This document shows, one piece after another, positions 16,864-25,656 of a DNA stretch of 64,000 bases. Location of the stretch: contig DASWQH010000063.1 of assembly GCA_036403815.1 (NCBI GenBank), forward strand, positions 23,992 through 87,991. The letters are read 5' to 3'. Each line of letters begins with the position of its first letter. The first letter of the stretch is position 1. Origin of the DNA: JACVRN01 sp036403815. GTDB lineage: Bacteria; Acidobacteriota; Blastocatellia; Pyrinomonadales; Pyrinomonadaceae. The notes beneath the pieces are model-generated. The model did no database searches. It was not told the DNA's origin and worked only from the letters and a program-made list of their open reading frames with translations. The position numbers and the translations under genes are program-made.

Positions 16864-18780
16864 TTATCTAAGACTTAATGGTCTTCCTTCAACCAGCACT
16901 GTGATGGAAGAGTTAAGACTGCGCGAGCGGTAGAGGCGCTGCGTCGCTTTCTGAAAATCTGAGGCGACGGCTTTAGGGATTTCCATGAACTTCTGCGGGT
17001 TGCGATCAACGAGCGGGAACCATGAGCTTTGAATCTGAATCATGATTCTGTGCCCTTTGCGGAAAGCGTGATACACGTCCGGCAGCTCGTAGGTAATCGC
17101 GGCGGGCTTGCCGGGCGTGAAGGCTTCGGGGCGCTCCAAGCTTATTCGATACTTGCCCCTGAAAGGCTCGCCGCGCACCAACTGCTGGTAGCCTCCCATC
17201 CTGACTGAGTTCTCAGGCACTCTCTGACCTTCAGGCACTCTGGGGGTCGGGTAGTCGCCCGGATAAACGTCTACCACCTTGACGACAAAGTCCGAGTCCG
17301 TGCCTGTCGTCGAAACATTAAGGCTCACTTTGATAGGCCCTGCGATGATGAGGTCTTCTTCGAGCGGCTCGGTCTCATAGACCAGAACATCCGGGCGTTG
17401 CGAGGCGAAGCGTTGATCCTCAGTCGTGTAATCGCTGGTCATGCCCTGCACTATATAGCCAAGATAAGGAACCGGGCGATTCGGGTCGCTGAGGTATTCG
17501 TCGAAAATATTCTGCCCGTTTTCCGTGGGAGCATCGGTGCTCAAACCTCCGGCGGCGCGAAAGTAGAGCGTCATGGGCGTTGCGCCCTTGGGCGGCCATG
17601 CGTCGAAGCGCCGCCATTCGTTGATGCCCGTGAGAAACATAAAGGCTTCGGGCAAGTCCTTACGCCTGTCCTTCAGATGGTGCATGAAGAACGGGAACTG
17701 AATCTGCTCTCTGAAGAAGGCCGCAGACTTGAGCGCAAAGTTTACATTGCCGAGTTTGTCTCCGTCGTCGTGCGCCCAGCCGCCGTGCCGCCACGGGCCT
17801 ACGACCAGTTGATTCACCGTCGCGGGATTGTTCTGCTCCACGGCGCGGTAGATGCGAAACATGCCAAGAGGGTCTTCCGCATCGTACCACCCGCCCACAT
17901 TCAAGACGGCGCAGCGCACGTTATTCATAAATTTCCAGACCGAGCGCTGCTTCCAGAAGTCGTCATAGGTAGTGTGGTCTATAAGCTCCTGCCAGTACCT
18001 TGCTTCACCGCCAAAGTATTTGCGGTTAACGTCCGAGAGCGGGCCTAAGTTAAGAAAGAAGTCATAGCCGTCGGGCGTGCCTGCGTCGAAGGGGATGCGA
18101 CGCCTGGGCGGCGCGGGGGCTTCCTTTCGCGGTAGGAAACCGGAATAGAAATCGAAATTCGCGGCCAGCATGAAAGCGCCGTTGTGATAAACATCGTCGC
18201 CCAGATAGTAGTCGGCGGTCGGCGCTTGTGGGCTTGCGGCCTTCAGAGCCGGATGCGAATCAATGATGCTCGCGGCAACGTGAAAGCCGGGCTGCGAGAT
18301 ACCCACCATGCCGACACGGCCATTGTTGTTAGGAATGTTTTTGACGAGCCAGTCAATCGTGTCATAAGTATCTGTGCTCTCGTCAATATCCTTCGGGCTG
18401 GTCTTGTTCGGAACAAAGGGACGAACCTGCTGGAATTCTCCTTCGGACATGTAGCGACCGCGCGCGTCCTGGTAAACGAAGATGAACCCCTCCTGCTCAA
18501 ACTCTATTGAAGGGCCGAGCGAATTGCGATAGTTATCGACTCCGTACGGGGATACGCTGTACGGCGTGCGCGTCAGCAGAATCGGATAGCGCTCGCCCGC
18601 GTACTTCGGAACGTAAACGGAGGTGAAGAGTTTTACCCCGTCGCGCATGGGAATCATGTACTCGTATTTTGTATAACGCGCCCTGACTTGATCTGCGCTT
18701 TGCGCGCTCGATTGAGACGGCACGAGCAGCAGAAGAGCTGCAAACAGGCAGACAATCTTTGTCCGTTGATTTTTTACCAA
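16864..18780 (-). CDS. CocE/NonD family hydrolase (S15-like)
   Basis: This 638-residue protein has a signal peptide (hydrophobic about residues 9-26). The alpha/beta-hydrolase part begins with YEYMIPMRDGVKLFTSVYVP, and its nucleophile is S162 in GMVGISQPGF. The C-terminal third is the jelly-roll domain typical of CocE and X-Pro dipeptidyl peptidases (PDVLVYETEPLEEDLIIAGP ... YELPDVYHAFRKGHRIMIQI). Family members cleave acyl esters, beta-lactams or X-Pro dipeptides. Substrate cannot be predicted here. It is transcribed alone and converges on the S9 gene, with a palindrome cluster between them. Confidence 0.9.
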   Translation of the reverse strand: MVKNQRTKIVCLFAALLLLVPSQSSAQSADQVRARYTKYEYMIPMRDGVKLFTSVYVPKYAGERYPILLTRTPYSVSPYGVDNYRNSLGPSIEFEQEGFIFVYQDARGRYMSEGEFQQVRPFVPNKTSPKDIDESTDTYDTIDWLVKNIPNNNGRVGMVGISQPGFHVAASIIDSHPALKAASPQAPTADYYLGDDVYHNGAFMLAANFDFYSGFLPRKEAPAPPRRRIPFDAGTPDGYDFFLNLGPLSDVNRKYFGGEARYWQELIDHTTYDDFWKQRSVWKFMNNVRCAVLNVGGWYDAEDPLGMFRIYRAVEQNNPATVNQLVVGPWRHGGWAHDDGDKLGNVNFALKSAAFFREQIQFPFFMHHLKDRRKDLPEAFMFLTGINEWRRFDAWPPKGATPMTLYFRAAGGLSTDAPTENGQNIFDEYLSDPNRPVPYLGYIVQGMTSDYTTEDQRFASQRPDVLVYETEPLEEDLIIAGPIKVSLNVSTTGTDSDFVVKVVDVYPGDYPTPRVPEGQRVPENSVRMGGYQQLVRGEPFRGKYRISLERPEAFTPGKPAAITYELPDVYHAFRKGHRIMIQIQSSWFPLVDRNPQKFMEIPKAVASDFQKATQRLYRSRSLNSSITVLVEGRPLSLR

Positions 18781-19142
18781 TCTTGCTTTCCTCCTGTTCC
18801 TGACATAATACGACTAACTGAAGTCCACCTGAAAGGAAGAGTTGAAGATTGCGAACGACGATTACAATCGCGTTAGTGGGTCAATTTAAAATTGAGTGTC
18901 GTGCATATTGGAACTCGCCGCCGCAGACGCAGAGGGGGCGCTGAGAAGACTAATTTAACTTTCCCTGCGTATCCTCTGTGGTGGTGAATCTCAACCTATC
19001 TTTCATTCACCTTCAAATTGACTCACTATTCCTAATCTTTCGCATTATGTCAGTCGTCATGATGGTGGTATGATGCCTGCATCCCTTTAATTAGTAGAAC
19101 CCCTTGGGTCTCCTCAAATTCTTCCTGGAGGTGATGTGAACT
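18781..19142. other. Intergenic region between divergent peptidase genes
   Basis: About 360 bases with no supportable gene. It contains a cgcagacgcagagggggcgctgagaa stretch whose complement recurs near 36420-36470, marking another dispersed repeat. Promoters for both flanking genes are expected; I could not assign boxes with confidence. Confidence 0.4.
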
Positions 19143-21227
19143 ATGTTCTCTGTGTGGCGGCGTGTTTCAGTTCTCTTGTCGGTAGTTGCTCTGGTGACGT
19201 GCCTCATGGGACGTTCAGTATCCTTTACCAGTGCGCAGTCGAATGCTCAGGCCGATGCGACGCAAACCCTGCGTGGCTTCGATCTCTCAAGTCTGAATCG
19301 AGACGCTCAGGCGTGCCAGGACTTCAATCAGTTCGCCAATGGCGGATGGATAGCGAAGAATCCTGTTCCTCCGGCTTATTCCAGGTGGGGCAACTTCGAT
19401 AAGCTCAGCGAGCAGAATCAGGAAGCGCTGCACCAGATTCTTGAAGGGTTGGTGCAGAACAAGAGTCTGGCAAAGGGCAGTAGCGATCAGAAGGTAGCGG
19501 ATTTCTATGCGAGCTGCATGGACGAACCCTTGATTGAAAAGGGAGGTTTCAATCCGCTCGACTCTGAATTGAAACGCATCGAAGGGATACGCGATCTGGC
19601 GGGCGTAGAGAACCAGATAGCTCGTATGCACACGCTGAGAGTCCCTGTAGTCTTTGGCTTTGGCGCTGGGCAGGATTTCAAGAACTCCACCAGCGTGATT
19701 GCACAGGCCGTGCAGGGCGGGCTTGGCCTGCCCGACCGCGACTACTACACGAAAGACGATGCGCGCTCGAAGCAGACCCGTGACGAATACTTGAAGCACA
19801 TAGCAAATATGTTCGTGCTGCTAGGCGACAACCCGCAGGCTGCTCAGGCCGCCGCGCAAGCTGTGATGAGCATCGAGACGAAGCTTGCAGAGAACTCTTT
19901 AACACGCGAGCAGCGACGCCAGCCCGAATCCAATTATCACAAGATGAGCTTGAAGGAGTTGGCCGCATTGACGCCGCACTTCGACTGGTCACGCTTCTTC
20001 AAAGAGATAGACCTCGGCATGATTGATACCATCAACGTCGGCCAGCCGGACTTTTTCAAAGCGGTGGATAATCTGCTGACCACCGTTCCCGTCTCCGACT
20101 GGAAGACCTATTTTCGCTGGCACCTGCTGAACTCTTCGGCAGCGACGCTCTCGGCCAAGTTTGTTCAGGAGGACTTCAACTTCAACGGCAAGTACCTGCA
20201 AGGCACACAGGAAATCCTGCCGCGCTGGAAGCGTTGCGTGGCGAGCACGGATCGCGCTCTCGGACAGGCATTAGGCCAGCTCTACATCAAGAAGACCTTC
20301 ACCGCCGAAGCCAAAACACGCGCGCAGGAGATGGTCAAGAACCTAATCGCGGCGCTCAAAGACGATCTTTCAACCCTGAGCTGGATGAGCGACAAGACGC
20401 GTGTACGCGCTATCGCCAAACTGGAAGCGTTCGTGCGCAAGATTGGCTATCCAGACAAGTGGCGTGATTACGAAGCCCTGCAAATCTCGCGCGGCGCGTA
20501 TTACAACAACGCCGTCAACGCGGGCGCATTCGAGTTGAAGCGTAACCTGACCAAGATAGGCAAACCGCTGGACAGAACGGAGTGGGGCATGTCGCCTCCG
20601 ACCGTCAACGCTTACTACAATCCTTCTATGAATGAGATTGTTTTCCCTGCGGGCATCCTTCAGCCGCCCTTCTATGATTCGAACGCCGACGATGCCTTCA
20701 ACTACGGCGGCATAGGTGCGGTCATAGGCCACGAGATGACGCACGGCTTCGACGATCAGGGCGCGAAGTTCGATGCAGACGGAAATCTTTTGAACTGGTG
20801 GACGCCGGAAGATTACGCTAAGTTCAAAGAGCGCACAGACTGTGTCGTCAAACAGTTCGACGCTTTCGAGGTAGAGCCGGGGCTTAATCAAATCGGCGCA
20901 CGCGTCGTGGGCGAATCGGTCGCAGACCTCGGAGGCTTAACGGTCGCCTATGCTGCTTATCAAAAATCTCTTGAGGGCAAGCCACGTCCTCCAATCATAG
21001 CGGGCTTCACGCCGGAGCAGCGTTTCTTTCTGGGATGGGCGCAAATCTGGGCGCAGAATATTCGACCCGAAGCGGCGCGATTGAGGGTCGCCACAGACCC
21101 GCACCCGCTTGGACGCTTCCGCGTCAACGGCCCGCTCTCGAACATGCCCCAGTTTGCGCAGGCATTCCAGTGCAAGACAGGCGACCCTATGGTTCGCCCA
21201 CCTGAGAAGCGCTGCCAGATATGGTAG
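19143..21227 (+). CDS. M13 family zinc metallopeptidase (neprilysin/PepO-like)
   Basis: This 694-residue protein has an N-terminal signal (about residues 7-29) and covers the full M13 family length. The zinc site HExxH is H530-E531-x-x-H534 in IGHEMTHGFDDQG, and the third ligand is E591 in GESVADLGG. The upstream NAYY block (VNAYYNPSMNEIVFPAGIL) and the C-terminal CQIW end are family hallmarks. Members cleave peptides below about 40 residues; export here suggests peptide degradation in the periplasm. The GGAGGTGAT ribosome site 8 bases before the ATG fixes the start. Confidence 0.95.
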   Translation: MFSVWRRVSVLLSVVALVTCLMGRSVSFTSAQSNAQADATQTLRGFDLSSLNRDAQACQDFNQFANGGWIAKNPVPPAYSRWGNFDKLSEQNQEALHQILEGLVQNKSLAKGSSDQKVADFYASCMDEPLIEKGGFNPLDSELKRIEGIRDLAGVENQIARMHTLRVPVVFGFGAGQDFKNSTSVIAQAVQGGLGLPDRDYYTKDDARSKQTRDEYLKHIANMFVLLGDNPQAAQAAAQAVMSIETKLAENSLTREQRRQPESNYHKMSLKELAALTPHFDWSRFFKEIDLGMIDTINVGQPDFFKAVDNLLTTVPVSDWKTYFRWHLLNSSAATLSAKFVQEDFNFNGKYLQGTQEILPRWKRCVASTDRALGQALGQLYIKKTFTAEAKTRAQEMVKNLIAALKDDLSTLSWMSDKTRVRAIAKLEAFVRKIGYPDKWRDYEALQISRGAYYNNAVNAGAFELKRNLTKIGKPLDRTEWGMSPPTVNAYYNPSMNEIVFPAGILQPPFYDSNADDAFNYGGIGAVIGHEMTHGFDDQGAKFDADGNLLNWWTPEDYAKFKERTDCVVKQFDAFEVEPGLNQIGARVVGESVADLGGLTVAYAAYQKSLEGKPRPPIIAGFTPEQRFFLGWAQIWAQNIRPEAARLRVATDPHPLGRFRVNGPLSNMPQFAQAFQCKTGDPMVRPPEKRCQIW

Positions 21228-21233
21228 CGGAAG

Positions 21234-21316
21234 AAAAGAGGCTAGAGGTCAGAGGTTAGAGGCTAGTCGTTGACGCTCTTTTACTAACCTCTGACCTCTA
21301 GCCTCTGACCTCTTTT
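21234..21316. repeat. Inverted repeat, GTTAGAGG family (second copy)
   Basis: Left arm AAAAGAGGCTAGAGGTCAG... (from 21234) pairs with a right arm ending at 21316. Each arm is about 34 bp, related to 13651-13724. It lies between the convergent M13 and iclR genes, and the last codons and stop of iclR (KEVRG) fall inside its right arm. Confidence 0.85.
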
Positions 21317-22164
21317 CTGCGGCTGCCAAGCTGCGCGGAGAGCTTGAGGGCGGCGGAGCGTACGATGCCTGCGACGACCGGCAGGTAGTCGTCATGTAGC
21401 TGGCTGACGGTTGCGCTGACGCCAAGGCTCGCGACCACCTCGCCGCTCGCGGCCATGACTGGCGCAGCCACACAACGCACACCCATAGCCGACTCTTCAT
21501 CGTCAACCGCAAACCCGCGCTCGCGCGTGCGCGCAAGCTCGTCGTAGAGCTGCGGCATTCTCTGAATTGATTTAGGCGTCACTGTGCTGGCAGGATTGTT
21601 CGCCACTATCTCGCGTATGTCGTGCGCGTCCAGTTGGCAGATGAGCGCTTTGCCGACGGCTGTTACCTGCGGCGGCATACGCCTTCCTATCCAGATAGCC
21701 ATCTTGATGAAGCCGGGCGATTCTATGCGCTCGACGTAGACGGCTGCACCGTGATCCAGTATAGCCAGGTGCGCTCCCAATCTTGTGCGCTCCACTATCT
21801 GCCTCAGATACGGCATCGCCACCTCTCTAAGCTCCATGCCCTGCATCGCCTGCCCGCCCAGTGTGAGCAGCCGCGTGCCAAGCGTGTGATGGCCTGTCAA
21901 CGCATCTCTACGCACATAGCCGCGCCGTACGAGCGTACGCAACAGATAACTCATGGTGCTTTTGGGGACGTGTGCGCGGCGGCTCAAGTCAGAAGTAGTC
22001 AAGCCCTGTCGCTTCTCTGCGAGCAACTCCAAAACGGTGAGCGCACGCTCGACCGAAGTCACCTGCGACCGCTCCGGTGCGCTCTTCACAGTCTTTGAAG
22101 CTTCGTTACCAGACTTCGGTGCCGCCCTCTCCCTTGTTCCCTGCTTGGCTACCTTTCCAGTCAC
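21298..22164 (-). CDS. IclR family transcriptional regulator
   Basis: This 288-residue protein has a charged N-terminal tail of about 35 residues. A winged helix-turn-helix follows (VERALTVLELLAEKRQGLTTSDLSRRA ... STMSYLLRTLVRRGYV, about 38-95), then the IclR ligand-binding domain (HLAILDHGAAVYVERI, VTAVGKALI, RERGFAVDDEESAMGVRCVAAPV). The divergent gene retains an isocitrate lyase C-terminus, fitting the classic role of IclR as regulator of the glyoxylate bypass. Two TGTTC-N8-GAACA sites lie between the genes, one right before this start, suggesting autoregulation. Confidence 0.93.
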   Translation of the reverse strand: MTGKVAKQGTRERAAPKSGNEASKTVKSAPERSQVTSVERALTVLELLAEKRQGLTTSDLSRRAHVPKSTMSYLLRTLVRRGYVRRDALTGHHTLGTRLLTLGGQAMQGMELREVAMPYLRQIVERTRLGAHLAILDHGAAVYVERIESPGFIKMAIWIGRRMPPQVTAVGKALICQLDAHDIREIVANNPASTVTPKSIQRMPQLYDELARTRERGFAVDDEESAMGVRCVAAPVMAASGEVVASLGVSATVSQLHDDYLPVVAGIVRSAALKLSAQLGSRRKEVRG

Positions 22165-22204
22165 GTATGAACTCCTCCATTCCGACTTTTCCCGGACATA
22201 TTAC

Positions 22205-22222
22205 TGTTCCATATCGTGAACA
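22205..22222. promoter_or_regulatory. Candidate IclR operator 1
   Basis: TGTTC-N8-GAACA (extended by one more pair to CTGTTC/GAACAG), 40 bases upstream of the iclR start. It has the same spacing as the site at 22314-22331. Confidence 0.65.
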
Positions 22223-22313
22223 GCTAAAATATGAAGACAAACTGCAAAGAGCCTGAATTTGCTTATAAAGGGATTATAGCCGACAACTATTTCAATTTCA
22301 CGCTTTATTCCGC

Positions 22314-22331
22314 TGTTCGGAATAGCGAACA
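22314..22331. promoter_or_regulatory. Candidate IclR operator 2
   Basis: TGTTCG-gaatag-CGAACA, i.e. TGTTC-N8-GAACA, overlapping a second palindrome ATTCCG-N5-CGGAAT (22307-22323). The GTTCG/CGAAC half-sites resemble sites described for IclR-family proteins. It lies about 120 bases before the ATG of the aceB/aceA-like gene and 109 bases from operator 1. Confidence 0.68.
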
Positions 22332-22450
22332 ACCTCTTGCCTCGTGTTGACGGATAATGTACAAGCATCCAGATTAATTCGAGCACGCCTTCGCTAAACA
22401 AGAGAGTTCGGAATCAGCACGGATTGTTTCCGAGGGAGAGGTCTGTCTTT

Positions 22451-23323
22451 ATGCAAGCCGTCATTGGGAAGAGAGAGCAATTGAGCGAGCGACATTATAA
22501 CACCGCGCCGAAAGAGTTCGACGCAGGCAGGGATTTACCAGAAGGGTTCATGGATTTCGTCCTGCCGTTCCATCAACGGTTGACGCCGCGACAGCAGGAG
22601 TTCATTCAAAAGCTGGTCGCGGCTCGCCTCGCTGCGGATTGTATGGGTGTGCCGACCATCCTCGTCGCGAGCACGGATGCCAACGGCGCTGGCCTGCTGA
22701 CGAGCGACATAGACGAGCGCGACCGTGAGTTCCTGACAGGTGGAAGAACGGTCGAAGGCTTCTTCCACGTTCGCGAGGGGTTGGAGCAGGTGATAGCGCG
22801 CGGACTCGCTTATGCGCCCTACGCAGACATGATCTGGTGCGAGACATCTGAGCCGAATCTGGAAGAGGCGCGCCGTTTTGCCGAAGCGATTCACGCAAAG
22901 TTTCCGGGCAAGCTACTGGCCTACAACTGCTCGCCGTCTTTCAACTGGAAGAAGAAGCTGGACGATTGCCAGATTGCACGCTTCCAGAGAGCACTGGCCG
23001 CGCTTGGCTACAAGTTCCAGTTCATCACGCTCGCGGGCTTCCATGCGCTCAACCTGAGCATGTTCGAGCTGGCGAGTGATTACAGGGAGCGCGCCATGAC
23101 GGCCTATTCCGTCCTGCAAGAGCGCGAGTTCGAGCGCGAGCAGAGGGACGGCTACCGCGCCGTCAAGCATCAGGCTTTCGTCGGCACAGGATATTTCGAC
23201 GCCGTTTCGCAGGTCATCAGCGGCGGCACATCCTCTACGACCGCTCTCAACGGCTCGACCGAGGCCGAGCAGTTCGCGGCAGAGACGAAAGCCACGCTTG
23301 CAGAAGTAGCAGTGTCCGGTTAA
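22451..23323 (+). pseudogene. Malate synthase/isocitrate lyase chimera (N-terminus of one, C-terminus of other)
   Basis: This 290-residue frame is too short for isocitrate lyase (about 430). From about residue 50 onward it is a strong match to the isocitrate lyase C-terminal part (AARLAADCMGVPTILVA, LTSDIDERDREFLTGG, LLAYNCSPSFNWKKKLDD, FQFITLAGFHALN, ISGGTSSTTALNGSTE). The whole N-terminal half, including the KKCGH catalytic loop, is absent, and the ARTDA-type motif reads ASTDA. Residues about 20-49 (EFDAGRDLPEGFMDFVLPFH, then LTPRQQ) instead resemble the start of malate synthase A. The frame has a good ribosome site (GAGGGAGAGG) before the ATG at 22451. It may be a fused remnant of an aceB-aceA operon and should lack lyase activity. 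Confidence 0.75.
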
Positions 23324-23387
23324 GTGAACGCGAATAGGAGCAGAGGTCACAAGTCCTCTGCTCCTATTGCTGACTTTGCTGCGGGAA

Positions 23388-24422
23388 TTACTGCGATGCA
23401 CCTAAGACATCATTGTTGCGGATTGTTTTCCCGGAAGATGGCGCGCTTCGGTTGCCGCGTATCTGTGAGAGCTTCACCCACTCGTCGTCCGAATCTTCGT
23501 AGCCGTAGAAATGAACCCTGTATCTTCCTCTTCCGGCATCTATGATGCGGGCTTTATACCAGTCGCCTTCAGAGTAGACTTCGACGCGCGACCCCACTCT
23601 TTGATCGGCTCGGCTTGCAGCCCCTGCCAGGATCGTTTGCGGCTCGAACTTTCCGGTTAAGAGGAAGGACGCGGTCTGCTGCTCTGCAAACGACATGTCG
23701 CTCTTTATCTCGCGCCCCAGCTCGTTGAATGTAATCTCTCCGTTGCCGTCCGTGTCTATGTAGGCGCGACCGCGCAGGCCAGCCAGCAAGGTTTCAGTGA
23801 ACGTCCAGTTGCCCGTAGAAAGCTTGTCTGACGTGGCGGAGGTGTAGACGGCATAAGAGATGTTGCTGCGCCGCGCACGCACGGCGTTGGCAAGAGCGCC
23901 TGAGTAACAGCAGTCAGCCGTCAGGAAAGCGCTCGATCCTTTGAAGTAACGCTCGATGGTGGCAGGAATCGAATCCACAGCCCAGCCCGGATTGTCTTCA
24001 TCATTCGCATCGTAGCTGGCGAAATAGGCTCTGCCGCTATCATTCTTGTAGCCGTGCCCGGTGTAGTATAGAAACAGCGTGTCGCCCTCCTGCGTTTTAG
24101 ATAAGAGCGACCTTAGCTCGCTCTGAATCCTGCGCGTGGTGGCCGCTCTATCCTGCAAGTAGACTATTTGTGAATCGGGCACGCCCTGCTCACGGAAGAA
24201 CCTGACCAACTCTCTGTCGCGCCTGTTCTCCTGCGGGAACGATTCAAAAGTCTCCTTGTCTTTCCACTGCAATGTCCCTACTACAAAGACCCATGTCCTT
24301 TGCGGCTGCCAGTTTCTTTCTTGAGCCTGCGTTGCGGGCGTCGCCACGGTGACCAGCCACAGCAAGGCGAAAAGCAGCTTGATGGGGAGCAATCCCCTGA
24401 TGCCTTTAGATAATCGTCTCAT
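23388..24422 (-). CDS. Caspase-like peptidase (C14) with EF-hand loop and Tudor-like domain
   Basis: This 344-residue protein has a signal peptide (hydrophobic about residues 12-33). The caspase-like domain (about 42-240) shows the catalytic His in YYTGHGYK (H123) and Cys in TADCCYSG (C172 by family alignment). DTDGNGEITFNEL is a well-formed EF-hand calcium loop directly after the catalytic part. The last 75 residues contain VGSRVEVYSEGDWYKARI and VHFYGYEDSDDEWVKLSQI, the pattern of a Tudor/Tudor-knot barrel. Metacaspase-type enzymes cut after basic residues and are often calcium-dependent, and the EF-hand fits that. Export and the Tudor fold together are unusual. Confidence 0.88.
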   Translation of the reverse strand: MRRLSKGIRGLLPIKLLFALLWLVTVATPATQAQERNWQPQRTWVFVVGTLQWKDKETFESFPQENRRDRELVRFFREQGVPDSQIVYLQDRAATTRRIQSELRSLLSKTQEGDTLFLYYTGHGYKNDSGRAYFASYDANDEDNPGWAVDSIPATIERYFKGSSAFLTADCCYSGALANAVRARRSNISYAVYTSATSDKLSTGNWTFTETLLAGLRGRAYIDTDGNGEITFNELGREIKSDMSFAEQQTASFLLTGKFEPQTILAGAASRADQRVGSRVEVYSEGDWYKARIIDAGRGRYRVHFYGYEDSDDEWVKLSQIRGNRSAPSSGKTIRNNDVLGASQ

Positions 24423-24592
24423 ACCAGATAGGCCCTCGTTCCCTCTATTCGATTGGTCTTTCCAGTTTTCCTTCTATACGAAGGATGCATTAAAGCAGAC
24501 AATACGGACGCATACGGGCGAAAAGCTTCGCTCTTGGATTAAGCGACGCGAGGGCGTCCTCTTTTTGCAAAGAGATTGCCGTAATCGAGGCT

Positions 24593-24623
24593 TTGAGCGC
24601 AAACTGCTATTGAGGTATATAAT
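24593..24623 (+). promoter_or_regulatory. Candidate promoter for DinB gene
   Basis: TTGAGC (24593-24598) and TATAAT (24618-24623) with 19 bp between them; the -10 is perfect and ends 32 bases before the ATG. Confidence 0.5.
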
Positions 24624-24655
24624 CCCGGAGCCTTTTCGAGCGAGGACTTTTCGGC

Positions 24656-25177
24656 ATGGATAATCTGGAGACTCTGCAAGAGTTGTTTCGGCACATGGAG
24701 TGGGCTGATGCAAAGGTCTGGACTGCTGCGCTTGCACGGCCAGAGGCGATTGAGGATTCCAATCTAAAGGAGCGCCTTTATCACATACACTTAGTTCAGC
24801 GAGCATTCCTGAAGGTCTGGAGAGGTGAGCCTCTTAAGCCGCATGCTTCTACAAGCTTCCCTGACATCGCAAGTCTTTTACGCTGGGGACATGAAAACTA
24901 CTCTGAATTTAATGAATATACCAGTGGCCTTGCGGCTATGGATTTAGAGAGGCCAATCGTCATGCCGTGGATTGAGATGTTCGAGGCGCGGCTGGGGCGA
25001 AAGGCAGAGGCTCCCACGTTTCATGAAACGCTGCTACAGGTAGCTATGCATAGCACATATCATAGAGGGCAGGTGAACACTAGACTGCGCGAACTCGGAA
25101 GCGAGCCGCCTCTGACGGATTTCATCGCCTGGGTCTGGAGCGGCAAGCCGCAGCCCGGTTGGCCTGCGCCGGTCTGA
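24656..25177 (+). CDS. DinB family protein
   Basis: This 173-residue helical protein matches the DinB/YfiT four-helix bundle: LFRHMEWADAKVWTAAL at the start, LYHIHLVQRAFL with the first metal-ligand His, and LLQVAMHSTYHRGQVNTRLRELG with the second and third (HxxxH). Members bind a divalent metal; some are thiol-dependent S-transferases, but most have no known substrate. It is a single gene divergent from the caspase-like gene, with its own promoter. Confidence 0.9.
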   Translation: MDNLETLQELFRHMEWADAKVWTAALARPEAIEDSNLKERLYHIHLVQRAFLKVWRGEPLKPHASTSFPDIASLLRWGHENYSEFNEYTSGLAAMDLERPIVMPWIEMFEARLGRKAEAPTFHETLLQVAMHSTYHRGQVNTRLRELGSEPPLTDFIAWVWSGKPQPGWPAPV

Positions 25178-25266
25178 AGAAGCCTGCACGAGTCGCAGCC
25201 CCGTTGGCGCTTACAAAGATTCCTGATTGATAGAAGACTTTATGCTCATAGTACGGAGGAACGACC

Positions 25267-25656
25267 ATGAATGTTGAGCTTTCCGAGTTGAAGGAAAATA
25301 TCTCTCAGTTGTCGGATGAAGAGTTGTTGAAGGTGATCGGCGACGGTGCTTCACAGTACCGCAAAGAAGCGCTTGATTATGCCAGAGCAGAAATAGCCAG
25401 ACGCGGCCTTGAAGCGGACGCAGCGGCAAACAGCATCAGATGCGCCAAATGCGCGGGCATCATGGAGGAAGGCTTCGTACCGGATCGCGGCCATTTTGAG
25501 GTTGTTCAGCCTGCGCGTTGGGTCGAGGGAAAGCCCGAAAAGTCTTTCTGGACGGGGACGAAAACAGGAGATAAAAGAGAGGCCAGAATCCACGCCTATC
25601 GCTGTGCCTCATGCGGCTACATGGAATTCTATGCTATTGAAGAGACTTCAGAATGA
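25267..25656 (+). CDS. Zinc-ribbon protein (DUF6487-like C-terminus)
   Basis: This 129-residue protein has an N-terminal helical half (LSDEELLKVIGDGASQYRKE) and a C-terminal zinc ribbon with IRCAKCAGIM and YRCASCGYME as its two CxxC knuckles, separated by about 50 residues containing an FWTG turn. No signal or membrane segment is seen. The strong GGAGG ribosome site supports the start. Its last 23 bases overlap the 3' end of the convergent RecQ gene. Function unknown. Confidence 0.78.
   Translation: MNVELSELKENISQLSDEELLKVIGDGASQYRKEALDYARAEIARRGLEADAAANSIRCAKCAGIMEEGFVPDRGHFEVVQPARWVEGKPEKSFWTGTKTGDKREARIHAYRCASCGYMEFYAIEETSE

Noticed and set aside
22424..22450. Upstream TTG start for the lyase-like gene
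   Set aside because: The ATG at 22451 has a good GAGGGAGAGG ribosome site just upstream, which lies inside the would-be extension.
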